NCBI GenBank assembly: GCA_963693315.1
Contig: OY856186.1
Location: 282,020,935 to 282,084,934 of the forward strand
DNA from: Diogma glabrata
Lineage: Eukaryota; Arthropoda; Insecta; Diptera; Cylindrotomidae
DNA length: 64,000 bases
Direction: 5' to 3'
The position numbers were made by a program, and so were the translations under genes. This document shows positions 22,850 through 33,904 of this stretch, piece after piece. Below the pieces are notes generated by a model. The model was not told the DNA's origin. It worked only from the letters and a program-made list of their open reading frames with translations, and made no database searches. Positions within the stretch are counted from its first letter, which is position 1. Every line of letters starts with the position of its first letter.

Positions 22850-25080
22850 TTCATCATTATTATTTCAGCTGTTGCAAATTGTGTTCCTGAAATTATGAAC
22901 CGTGGAGGACGTAGACAATTTTCAGTTTAGATCGAAATGATCCGTGCTTTTACCATAGAACAATTTAACCGCTACATTATAAGCCCAGATCAAATAATAA
23001 ACAAAAGAAGATAAATATAAAAATGTAAGAAAAATCATCACATCAATCTAAAAATTTCAATTCACACCTCTCAAAAAGTAATAAAAATTTATAACAAAAA
23101 AAAAATTTAAAAAAAATGCAATTGAAAGTTTTTTTATGTAAACCATCATCACCACCAAAAATAATGTGTACCAATATAATATTTTAAACCACAAATTTCA
23201 AAAACAAAAATAAATCAACCGATTGAGATCATGTTTTAAGTTGTATCATATATTCATTCAATTTTTTTTCTATATATGTAGATAGTTTATGTAGTTCGTA
23301 CGTATATGTGACAAAATGTCAAGATTTTTATTATATGTTTTATTTATTTATGTGTTTTATTTTGATTGAATTTGCAAATCAGATTTTTTTTTTCGTGTTA
23401 TTATTCTGAATATTTTACATTTACTTTTCACGATTTTTTTGTTTTTATAAAAAAAAATGTGCAAAATAAATGAGTTCAAAATCTTGAAGCTTTCTATTTT
23501 TTTTTTATTCATTATTTTTTACTTCTCTCCTCATTTCGCTCGTAAATTACAATTAAACAAAAGATTAACGGTTTTATGGATTTTTGTTGTTGTTGTGTTT
23601 TAGTTGAGTTCATTTTATTTTAAAATCAAAATAAATTTAAAAAAAGAAGAAGAAATTCGTGAGATTATCCCACTATTGCATAATAGAATAGAAATGTATA
23701 TTATGCAAAACATTATTTTGTTGTTTTTATTTATATTGAATTTTGGATAAAAATAGTTTTTGTAAAAGTTTAATTACAATAAGGTAAATGAACGGTGGAA
23801 ATATTTAGTGATAGTGATTAGGGTATTTCAACCGAAATGAATTAATCTGTATATCAAGCATATATACACCGGATTCTTTTTTCTGTTTAAGATTTTGATC
23901 TTTATTGACTGGAAACCCTTTATTTTTCTTCGAACACATAATAGAATATTCTATGTTTACGGTCTAGTAATAAATTACGTATAAAGAAACGAACGATTAG
24001 GTTCTAAATGAAATAAATTTAGTAATGGTCGGAAAATAAATTTAGTCCATTTCTCCCACTTCTAAAATCTGAATTTGTCGGTCGTAATTTTCAATTCCCT
24101 CAGTCACCAGAATATATATAACTATCCGGTCTTAGAATTAACTTTATTTGTCTCGCTTGTACGAGTATGTAGACCTTCGATGAGTAGTAGTCGCCCATTG
24201 AACGTAGATTTTTTTATTCTTTTTATAAATAAATCGAAAGATTAGGATAAAAAACATTGAGAAATATTTTTTAGCCTTCTTGCGAACTATATTTAGGGTT
24301 GCTACCTGTCCATACTTCATATTGATTGTCAATATGAGTAATGGATAATGTCAATTATCAAGTCAATATTATCAAAAATATTGATATCGACACATGTATT
24401 GTTTGTAAATATTTCATATTTCAATATTTCAATGGATTTACTTAAAATATTTGAGGAATAAAGATAAATTGTATATAATGAATTTCTTTTGCAGAATGAG
24501 AAGTTAGTTTCAAATGAGACTACGACAAGGTTGGCATGATATATATCAATGATATATATCCGATATATATATAACGATATTTATTCCCTGATTTATATCA
24601 TGATATTTATAAAAAAATATTGCTTTACTTTTCCTATCTTAAAGTTGGATAAACTGTTAACAACTTAACACTGGCAATACTCTTGGCGCAAAACGCATAC
24701 CTATCATGGAATAACCTATTTATTCATGTAATTCTCCGAATTTGTTTCAGGTTATTTTACAAATAAAATCGAATGAATGTTTATTTCATTATTTCTTCAG
24801 GAGATTTGTCAGGAGATTTGTCATTGTTTGCGTTTGTCGATTTAAAATTTGAAAGGGTATTATGTTGAGTTGTCAATTGTATATCGTTGGTTTGTTGCTT
24901 ATTGTTGTAACGGGACTTGTGAGTAGAATTCCCTTCGAATAGACGCCAGATTGGAGGACCTATTTTGAACAAAGTTTATTCCGAAACAATGATTGAATGT
25001 TGAAATAAATATGATGGAGAAATGGTATTCCTTGGATGGAATGGAGTAACATACATAACGAACCAATAATATGTACGTAT
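22850..25080. other. AT-rich intergenic stretch
   Basis: No recognisable gene. It contains poly(A/T) runs and, at 24,535-24,610, a palindrome-rich 'ATATATATC' tract. A similar tract occurs at 28,275-28,385. Confidence 0.5.
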
Positions 25081-25362
25081 TTTGTAGCTCAGTCCGGTAA
25101 ATTTACACTTACTTATTGATACTGTTGATGCATCTGGCATAAATCATACATCAGAATACCTGAAAGAAAATGCCTTGGATTCAATCTCTGATGCCACTAA
25201 AAGATTTGAAGTATCAGTACGAAGGGTGACAACTTAAAACAATATGGATGTTCCGCACATATATTAAACCTATTGGCTTTGGACTGGGCCAATTCTGCAT
25301 TTACTGGTCACATTTTACGTGTAATAAAATATTGTCGCAATAAACATTTACCTGCTCTCTAA
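25080..25362 (+). pseudogene. hAT-like transposase fragment, N-side part
   Basis: From 25,243 the plus strand reads 'YGCSAHILNLLALD' followed by 'KYCRNKHLPAL' before a stop at 25,360. 'GCSAH.LNLLA' and 'VKYFRNKHLPA' are hallmark strings of hAT-family transposases. Upstream, 25,080-25,240 is weakly coding but frameshifted. The domain is cut here by an insertion and continues at about 26,691. Confidence 0.75.
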
Positions 25363-26690
25363 ACTTGAATTAGTGGAATTGATTAAATTAGTGAAAATTT
25401 TTTGACTGTAAAAATAGTGATATTAGTGATATTTCACTGATTAATAGTGAGTAATAGTGATATTTTCACTGAAGAATAGTGATATTTCACTGATTTGAAC
25501 AGTAAATATTCACTGATTCCAAGTGGTATACTTGAAACTGTGTTAAACAGTGTATATGTACTGTGAATCACACTCTAAAAAATAGAAATAATGAGGTGTA
25601 AAATCACGGAGATAATAACTGTAAATTAACATCGTTTTTTGTGTACTTTTCTAACCAAGGTTTAATCTTAAACCAATAGTTCGTATCTAAAAATCATAAC
25701 TTTAAAAATTCGAACAAATGTGTAATATTGCGATAACCTATGTTTTTTTACGTCAACTTGTGCATCTAGTACACCCAAAGTTGTATTATTCATTTCATTT
25801 GTGTTCTGTTCCCGTCCAGCTACGTAAATTTAAAAATTTTGTATTGTAAAATCGCAACACTCGTTGTAAAACTAAGCTGTACAGTATATGCTCAATGTAA
25901 TATTTTATAGATATATACTTTTCTTGGTTTCATTGAGCGTGTTGCAAGGTATTGGATCCAAACTAAAAATTAAAAATTAAATTAACAAAATTTCATTAAT
26001 TAATTTTAGTTAATAGTGTAAAATATTTAATTATTACTTTTATTAAATAACTAAAACAAAAGCATTTATTTTATTTATTTTATTTATTTTACTAGGAAAA
26101 TAGTGTATTATTAGGATGAACAATGCTTTGTTTAAATCACCCTTTACGATTACATGTGGACTAAAAATATTAATGCAATATTGCCCACTATCATTAAAAT
26201 TAATTCCTTATATGTAAGTCCGTAGACCATTTTCATCGGCCCTTTATAGGATATCAATACTTTTTGTTGTGAGGAATTTTAAGGAGATTTTGGGTTAAAT
26301 AGTGAAATAAAATCAAGTATAGTTTCGTGGAAATATGCTCCTTTTTTTAGTGTAAGAATCTGTCAAAAAGGTTTTAAATTTACATAACCCGATGTAAATT
26401 TACACAATTTTTTGTGGTTTTGTTTGTATATTTACTTAATTTGTAGTAAATTTACATCAAAATATAGGCAAACATACATCGAATATGGCTTATAACTAAT
26501 ACTTTTTGTGTAATAATGCATACTTAGACGAACTGTTGAATTACGACAAAATGTGTAAATTTTGTTATTTTACGCACTGTTGTAAATTTACGTTTATAAT
26601 AGGAGGCATTCAGTTACCTCCTATTATAAGGGTAAATTTACACTATTTTTTTTTAGAGTGCAGTGAAAATCCACTATTTCATTTTTAGAG
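25353..26690. mobile_element. Nested short TIR elements inserted in the hAT remnant
   Basis: The outer element has ends 'CTCTCTAAACTTGAATTAGT' (left) and, read inverted from the right, CTCTCTAAAAATGAAATAGT. Only about 240 bp belong to it, rich in 'GTGATATTTCACTGA' palindromes. The inner element, about 25,568-26,659, has ends 'CACTCTAAAAAATAG' (left) and, inverted from the right, CACTCTAAAAAAAAATAG. Neither has a transposase frame. The similar termini suggest that both belong to one MITE family. Exact target duplications could not be fixed. Confidence 0.55.
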
Positions 26691-26790
26691 AGTGCCCTTT
26701 GCAGAAGAAACTCGACAAGAAACTTATTTTATCCCATGAAGTTCGTTTAAACACGATGACCATAACAAGTCCTTAAAAAAAGGGGAAACT
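26691..26790 (+). pseudogene. hAT-like transposase fragment, C-side part
   Basis: The translation gives 'KKLDKKLILSHEVRLNTMT', matching the hAT block usually written 'KKLVLPHDVRWNTM', which directly follows the 'RNKHLPA' block ending at 25,362. The invariant Trp of 'RWN' is Leu here, and a stop follows soon after, so the gene is dead. Confidence 0.7.
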
Positions 26791-26854
26791 GGCATGGAGG
26801 GATCAATTTTTTTGCTTGTAAATTTTTAAATTTTTTTATTTTCGATCTACCTAT

Positions 26855-27180
26855 GGGTGTGACAACCCCGCGTACTCCAGTCCCTGCTATTGACATACAA
26901 GCTAACGTGAGATATCACATACCACTGGCAATAGCATTGAGATAACACTAGCCAAGGTGATATCTTCGGGGTGCTGGTGGATGAACTTTATTCAGTCAAC
27001 GGTATTACCCTCCGTCTTAGCTATGGAGTATGCCTTGATGATTTCACGTTATTGCTTACTCGAAGAATCAATCATATGATCATATGATTCTATGTATGGG
27101 CTTTAATCATTGAGGAAGGAAGTGCGTCGCATGATCAAGTACATGCCACTAGCTGGATTATTAGTTTTGCATTTTAGTTT
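26855..27180. repeat. Dispersed repeat family A, copy 2
   Basis: Counterpart of 885-1120 plus 1896-1945, here uninterrupted. It contains a perfect 20-bp palindrome, 'AATCATATGATCATATGATT', near 27,069-27,088. No coding potential. Confidence 0.6.
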
Positions 27181-27344
27181 TGCTCCTGCAAATTGTTAAT
27201 ATACAAATTTGCTGTTTGCCTTTTATTTTATTTTTATTTTCTCTATCCTATCATGAAATATTGGCAATGTCATATTTTATATATGATAGGCTTTATTGTT
27301 TAGCTATCCCTTCTATAAAAAATAAAAAAAAAACAAAAAAAAAG

Positions 27345-27475
27345 AGATTTGCGTGCATCAACACCTTAGAACGCATATGTTGTTGTGGGACCTTGGTCTT
27401 AAAAGGTTTTTATGTGTTGTTGTGACACATATTGTAATTCCTTCTACATAACACATTTTACTAATAAAAAAAAAC
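27345..27475. repeat. Dispersed repeat family B, copy 2
   Basis: Counterpart of 10,965-11,085, with the same order of blocks ('GCATCAACACCTTAGAACG' to 'GTGACACATATTGTAATTCC'). It is preceded by A-rich sequence and lies about 165 bp after repeat A. Confidence 0.6.
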
Positions 27476-27479
27476 CTGG

Positions 27480-30400
27480 TTCAGCTATGCCAACACTACA
27501 AAATTGACAGAGATCCTGATATAACTAAAATTATAAATGACATAAATATTGTAAATTTGTATTGAATGCTAAACATGTTCTAAGTTACCTAGAGCCAATA
27601 GCAGTCGCTTTAGAAAAAGTTTAAAGATATAAAACGAGAATTGCTGTTAAAGTTAAACTTTGGCATAAACTGGAACGCTTTATTCGATCTTAAGCAACCT
27701 GTAAAAGTTGAGAAACATTTTTAACGAAGAAGAGACATGGCTTTAGTTAGATACACCACATTGCCTAGCTAATATATGCTTGATCTTTGATTTTTAGGTC
27801 CACTTTTAGCCACAAAAGAGAAGAAGCATATACTTATTTAAATAAAATTAATTCAGACTTCATTCCAATTTGTAATAGCGCTTTTAGCTGAATCCACACC
27901 ATTGCCAATATATGTATTTGGAATGTATACCAATGGTATAATGGAAAGGAATTATTATTAATGATGCTAATTATAGGTAGATAAACAGACTTTTTATCAT
28001 TATCTGAACAGCTGCTGCTTAGTGCATTTCCGCACTAAGTTTTTTTATTCTTCGGTTCTTCGGGTTCTTCGATTTTTCTCATTTTCGGTAAAAAAGGAGG
28101 AGGGATATCAAAAATCTTACGGAAGATAAAAAGATTATAAAACTTTTTGCTTATACATGGGGGTGGGCCGTGAGGATCTAAAATCATAGAAAGATCGATT
28201 ACGTAAAATTAAAGCGCTCCCTACTACATTGCGTATAATATTATAGATAAACAAATAATTCAACAATAAATATCAGGACTTGATATATATCAGTTATATA
28301 TCCGATATATCGGATATTTGATATTTATATATAAATATAATATGATATTTATATATAAATATAAATATAAATATAAAATTTATAAAAAAATTAAAAATAT
28401 ATTGAATACACAAGAAAATAATTTATTAAAACAATAAAAATTAAATATATCAAATCATTAAAAAATAAACTTATACATTGTTAATATGTATGGTGATTCA
28501 CTTAAAAGTCCTTTATATTGTTGGCATCTCATTGTAATCCGCTTCACAATCCACCATATGAAACATAAGCAGGTAAAAATAAAACGACACATTGCCTTTT
28601 ATGCCCGGATACACTGTTCTTTTGTTATTTTTCTCATATTGAATCTATAACCGTTGGTAAAATATCTTCACTAAATTGTCCATATGTCACACACATTAAC
28701 AAATGTTGTTTTTTCTCAATATATGAAAGACTATCTTATACAATTCCATTTCCAAAACAAATTCTTAATCCAATTCCAAAGTTCGATTTATCATAGATAA
28801 CGTTTTGAGTATCACTGTTTGCACACTTAAGTGGATAAAGGTTTTGAATTAAAATAATATATATGATAAAAACAAATAGTTGATTTTATGATAACTTTTA
28901 AATTTTTTTATTATATTTCGATGTTTTTTTCACAATACAAAAACAAAATTCACACAATCTTTTAATGTTAAATGTTTGACTAAAATTTACATAATAATCT
29001 TGATCGAACAAATGATCGAGTATAAATAGTAAAATTTTCCATCTCATGTTTCTTCGTTTATCATCCTTTTCATCAAACACAAATTAAAAACTCCCCATAA
29101 TCTCATATCAATATAAAATACAAGTAAACCCAGTTCCATGCTTAGTCTCAATAATCGATTTTTCTACAACTACAGATTGGAAGATTCTATCTTCCATAAA
29201 CTTGAACAACCATATTATATCTACACATAATACTATGACTAAGCCTTACAAAAACAAAGCTCATCATTTATTTAGACAGAAATATGTATTATTAGTTTAT
29301 ATTGTGTGACGGAACAAAGCAATTAACTAAAAAATGTTTTATATTAGTTGAAGTTTAAAGACCGGAACGGAAATAAAATCATCATTCGTTCATTCAAATC
29401 ATTCGTTAGTGAATTTCTTTAAATATGAATATTCTTATTTAGAGTAAAAATCGAAATAGGCCATCGGTTACAAATTAAAACAATATTTGCTGTTATGTCT
29501 TCTCTAAAAATTAAATTTGTGTTGCCGCTTTTTTCCCTTCGTTTATTGTGGTTTAGTTTCCATTTTACATTTAAGCTGACAGTTCAAATATAATGGAGCG
29601 GATGTAATGGATGCGTTTTGTATGAACATTTAGGGTAACATATGTATAAAAACATTATTGTTTGAGTAATGATATATTCATAGTTTTAAAACTGAACACT
29701 GGACATAAATTCAACAAATTTATTAGTGTCAAAAAGAATTTGGATTTTGTGAAAATTTAGTCTGCGTATCAAGTTAAAGTATATTTTTATTATATTCAAC
29801 AGGCATTATTTTTATAACGTAAAGAAAAACATAACCAATTTTTTTATTCTCAAACACCCGCTGACAATCTAAAAAAATTTATAAAATGGACCTACTGTTG
29901 TGACCTTTTCTTTATATAAATTATTTGTAATGATTTATTTCGTCCAAAAAAAAACATTAAATTTTACATAACTCACAGAGTTTTTAGTTTTTTTTATAAC
30001 TAAACAATAATTAAAGAAATTTGGTAATCAAAACTAGAGTTCTATGTATGTTCTAGTTCTGTTCTAGTTCTAGAAACTAGTTCTATGTATGTTCATATTA
30101 CTTTAAGCAAAAATAAAATTGAATATCATTTTTCTTAATATATGGAAGGATATATTTATCTTAAATCCTTCTTTTTTCCTCACAAAATAGACTCATTAGA
30201 AGCCAATAATATATTATAATTTCGAGAACAAAATTTTTTCAATTTAAACTTATTGAAAGTTAAAACTTGACTAAAATTATATTTAAATATCGTTTCACAG
30301 AACGATTTAATTCTTTCAAAGGAATCCATGAATCTCATCGTTGTGGTTAGTTGTCTCATTTTATCAAATAAATAATACCCATACAAGAAAATCAGCCGTG

Positions 30401-30540
30401 TAGAAAAAGAACAAATGAAACAGACAGAGAAAAATTATTCAAACAAACGCTTCATGCTATCCAATTAAAAAAACATAGAGTTCTTCTAGCTTTAATCAAT
30501 TATTAATATTGCGATCATATTTCAGTTAAAACATCACAAA
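27480..30540. other. AT-rich intergenic stretch
   Basis: No recognisable gene. It contains a small hairpin (28,018-28,039, 'TTAGTGC' arms) and an AT-palindromic tract with 'ATATATATATAAATATAAAT'-like units at 28,275-28,385. The short open frames here carry no domain. Confidence 0.5.
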
Positions 30541-31520
30541 ATGAAGTACCTTATTAAAGATCTACGCAAAATCAATTTACTTTATTTTGGTTTTAGTTTA
30601 AAACAAGAAAAAAATATATTTGGTTCACATTAAAAAAATAAAATAAAACACAATTGATTACTTATACACGAAATATAAGATCCGTTAATTGATTTGAAAT
30701 GAAAGATATACATTACAGGGTCAATCCATGTCAAACCAATCAGTCACTCAAACCGACCATTTTAGATTTTCATGAAATTTACAGAAATCATTTGCCATGA
30801 CAAGAAAACAACTAGCTTCAAATTTTTTTTTATCTCAATGCGTTTTTGTGTAATTAATTTTCAAAATCTTGGAATATCGTCATATTTGAGCTTTTTTTAA
30901 ACAGATTTTTTCTTATTTGCCTTGTTACATTATTCATCATGTTTTAATCAATACACTTTTCTTGTAGCTGTTATAGGCCCAGCTGTTGTGACTTTCCTTT
31001 TTATGAATAGTTAATACATCTGGCAATAGGGGGTATTTGACTGATGAAGGTGGACCATGTGGTGACAAGAATCTTATTCTCGCATTATCCTCTTCAGTTG
31101 CTAGTGACAGTCTACCTACCTATTGGCCTGCCTGTAATAAAACCAACAGTCGTTGATATCCAGGTCTTTACCAGTGTGAAATTATGCAAAATTTGATTAC
31201 TAAAGATCAAGAGCTCTCTATATATTATACAACCTGAGATATTTGAAATTGAAAAGACACAGACGAGCTCCTAAAAGACGATATTCCAAGATTTTGAAAA
31301 CTAATTACACAAAAACGCAATGAGATACAAAAAAAAGTGGCAGTTTTTTCTTGTATAATCATGGCAAATGATTTCTGTAAGTTTCATAAAAATCTAAAAT
31401 GGTCAAGTTGAAAATTAAAAATTTTTCGTTTGACATGGAATGCCTCTATAGTGGAACGTCATCAACAGATAGATGTTATTTGTGAAACGATTCTTAAATT
31501 GTTATTATTGTCCTTACAAT
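30540..31520. repeat. Dispersed repeat family C, copy with a MITE insertion
   Basis: 30,540-30,718 and 31,447-31,520 together match 11,900-12,115. The two parts are separated by the MITE at 30,719-31,446. Confidence 0.7.
30719..31446. mobile_element. ~728-bp MITE with ~180-bp inverted repeats
   Basis: The left arm (about 30,719-30,898) is inverted at about 31,262-31,446. Shared blocks are 'TCCATGTCAAAC', 'CCATTTTAGATTTT', 'CAGAAATCATTTGCCATGA', 'GCGTTTTTGTGTAATTA' and 'TTTTCAAAATCTTGGAATAT'. The central 360 bp have no open frame of note. The flanks 'TACAG' (30,714-30,718) and 'TATAG' (31,447-31,451) look like a slightly diverged 5-bp target duplication. The uninterrupted paralogous site is near 12,049. 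Confidence 0.8.
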
Positions 31521-32504
31521 TTTACGTCGAACTGCAAACCTATCTCATATTGAACGGGGAGAATCAAGGGAGAGTCAATTGAGAGTTGTTTTTTGTATTA
31601 GTTATTCTGCATTGAATCATCTTCTAAGGAGGAATTCAATTATGTATGATTAGAAGATTCAAAGCTTTAGTGACGATATTCTTATTTTAGCAATTGTAAA
31701 AATCAATTTACTCTGAGTAATCTTTCGCATAATGTATTTGAAGTGGTGTGTAGAGCAAGAATTGTCTGTCCTTTCTGCCCAATCACAGGAATTTATTATT
31801 TATGGTTAACAAAAAGTCAAAGAGTTCTGACAAAAACACATGTATTTCTTTTTAATATGATCTTGTTAACAATTAAAAAACTAAGTAAATATTACAATTT
31901 TTTTTATAAGTATATAATTCACAGCATTTTTGTAAGCTTACCAAAAATATTGTAGAATAAAAACGAAAATTATTTGAAAAAATCACTAATTTATGTGATT
32001 TTCAAATTATTTTTGGATTTCAAGAAAACAGTTGTAGTTTTATCAAAAAAATTTTTGGGCTGTATATTTATAAAAATTTTTAAAAGGTTTCCTTTATTTT
32101 TGTTTGAGTTAAGGTTTAGATTTTGTGCATAGTTCTGAAAAAAGTTAAACTGGATCACTCACAGAGTAAAGATGATAAGGCTATTTTTTCATTTTGCCAA
32201 TGCTTTTGTTCCATTGGCTGTAATTAGGTTTTAACTTTTACTCCTAACTAAGCCCTAAGTAACTGAAAAAAATATTTTTTACACCAGAAAAACTTTAATG
32301 TTTTACTCGGACTAAAAATGGATCTTGGAGCTCGCAAACTTGCGGTACTCTTCTATCGCGTCGCACCGCAACCTTTTTACTCGTCCCAAAATCTATCATT
32401 TTTTGTCCTAGTGATACAAATAACTATTTTATCCAACCGTTATTTAGTCTATTATTTAATAAAATTTGAAAATATTCAACATTTAATAGTTATTTATTTA
32501 TCTA

Positions 32505-32588
32505 GAACGAAAAGTGAAACTTTAAAGTACGAGCTAGTTGTTTACAAAATTACTAGTGAGTACCTTTAAAAACACTTTTCGTTTGAGA
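32505..32588. repeat. Imperfect inverted repeat with ~30-bp arms
   Basis: 'AACGAAAAGTG', then 'TTTAAAGTAC' and 'CTAGT', are mirrored before 'CACTTTTCGTT' with a few mismatches and bulges. It lies 70 bp from the perfect palindrome at 32,658. Confidence 0.65.
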
Positions 32589-32657
32589 TAAATACAAAAT
32601 TTTATTTCATACTGGAAATTTATTAAAATAAAAAGAAATGAGTTTTAAATTTTGCTC

Positions 32658-32731
32658 AAAAAGTTGAACTTTAACGTCCTAGGACTTTATAAAATTTTAT
32701 AAAGTCCTAGGACGTTAAAGTTCAACTTTTT
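32658..32731. repeat. Perfect 74-bp palindrome
   Basis: Two 37-bp arms meet without a spacer at 32,694/32,695. The arm runs from 'AAAAAGTTGAACTTTAACGT' through 'CCTAGGACTTTATAAAA' and is exactly mirrored. Outer blocks 'TTTCATAC' (about 32,605) and 'GTATGAAA' (about 32,771) suggest a larger, partly decayed inverted repeat. The element 1 insertion site lies 80 bp to the right. Confidence 0.95.
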
Positions 32732-32809
32732 GTACTATAAATAATCCGAAAAATGTCGTTTTAGATATCGGTATGAAATAAATTATATTTAGTTTACATC
32801 TATTTCTAG

Positions 32810-32813
32810 ACGC
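32810..32813. repeat. Target-site duplication ACGC (left)
   Basis: ACGC abuts the left LTR and recurs at 41,997-42,000 directly after the right LTR. It is a 4-bp duplication, as Ty3/gypsy integrases make. Confidence 0.85.
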
Positions 32814-33166
32814 TATATTAATATAACTGGTGGTATTCGTTATATTAGTTTAGGTATGTTGAGGTTCGTTAAACATCTTTATTTACTTTAACACATTATT
32901 TATTTATGTTAATTTGGTTATTACATATACTTAATGTAATTACATTAAAACTATATAACACACAGAAAACCGGCCACTATTTTGAGTGTAACCTTTTATT
33001 CTCACAACATCACGTACACTGAATATATATTAGTTTTATTTCTTTCAATTTCTTTCGTAAGAAACTGCAGCGTCAGGCGCTTGGAATATGATATATTTTT
33101 ATGAATATACTTTAATGCTGATAATGTTATTAAAGTATAGTGTAACCCTTATGGTCAATCACTACA
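32814..33166 (-). repeat. Element 1 LTR, 3' copy
   Basis: 353 bp, identical to 41,644-41,996 except for one G/T difference near 32,848. Read on the minus strand it begins 'TGTAGTGATTGACC' and ends in 'ATATTAATATA'. An AATAAA-type signal lies on the minus strand near 32,996. Confidence 0.95.
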
Positions 33167-33186
33167 CCTTCCCCCTTTTTTTTTTT
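33167..33186 (-). promoter_or_regulatory. Element 1 polypurine tract
   Basis: On the minus strand an A-run followed by 'GGGGGAAGG' directly abuts the 3' LTR. This is the expected position and composition of the plus-strand DNA primer. Confidence 0.85.
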
Positions 33187-33900
33187 AAAAGAAAACATAT
33201 TCAATTCGCCTGACACTACCTTTCTGTAATACTAATTTTTGTTTTGAACTGTTCTCTTAGAATTGAGTATTCGGTGTTCCGGCATTGCTCTAGGCCATTG
33301 GCAGCTAAAAGTCAGCGAGTACTCGATTCTTTACATTTAACCTTGTTTGCGGTTTTTAGAGAAAATTATTATTTTTATTAAGTTTGAAAATTAGCTCTTG
33401 CATAATTAGATTGTGTGTACGTGTGTGCTATTTAGAGTTTTTAACCTTGTTAACTTAACGCATTTATTTAATTTTACTTTATTACTTAAGATTATTATTT
33501 TTATTTAAACGTATTTATTTACTTTTATTTTATTACTTAGGATTACTATGGTATACCATCCCCTTTTAAAAAAAAAATTATTTGAAATCAAATCATTAAT
33601 AATAGAAAAAAAATTATACGTTATGATTTTATCCTATTACGTTAAGATATTTGTTTACATTTAAAAATTGAAAAACAGAACCGTAGTCTGTTAAGTGCTA
33701 ATTAATGCTAATTAATTTTATAAAAGTTATTTTTTTATTAACGAGAAATGATTTTATTTTTGGTTTGAGAAAAAAAAAAAAATTTAATTTCTTTTATATT
33801 TATTTGTGTAAATGCTATTTTACTTAAGTTTATTGTATTAAAATTAATAATAAAGCGTTATAATATTAATTCATGAATTTCTTTGTTTTTGATATATTAT
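33187..33900. other. Element 1 3' untranslated part, no env
   Basis: About 700 bp of AT-rich sequence between the integrase stop and the polypurine tract. No open frame with signal peptide, furin-like site or membrane anchor is seen. Confidence 0.6.
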
Positions 33901-33904
33901 ATTT

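Noticed and set aside
33187..33900. An envelope gene downstream of element 1 integrase
   Set aside because: No frame of useful length or membrane-anchor pattern exists between the integrase stop and the polypurine tract.
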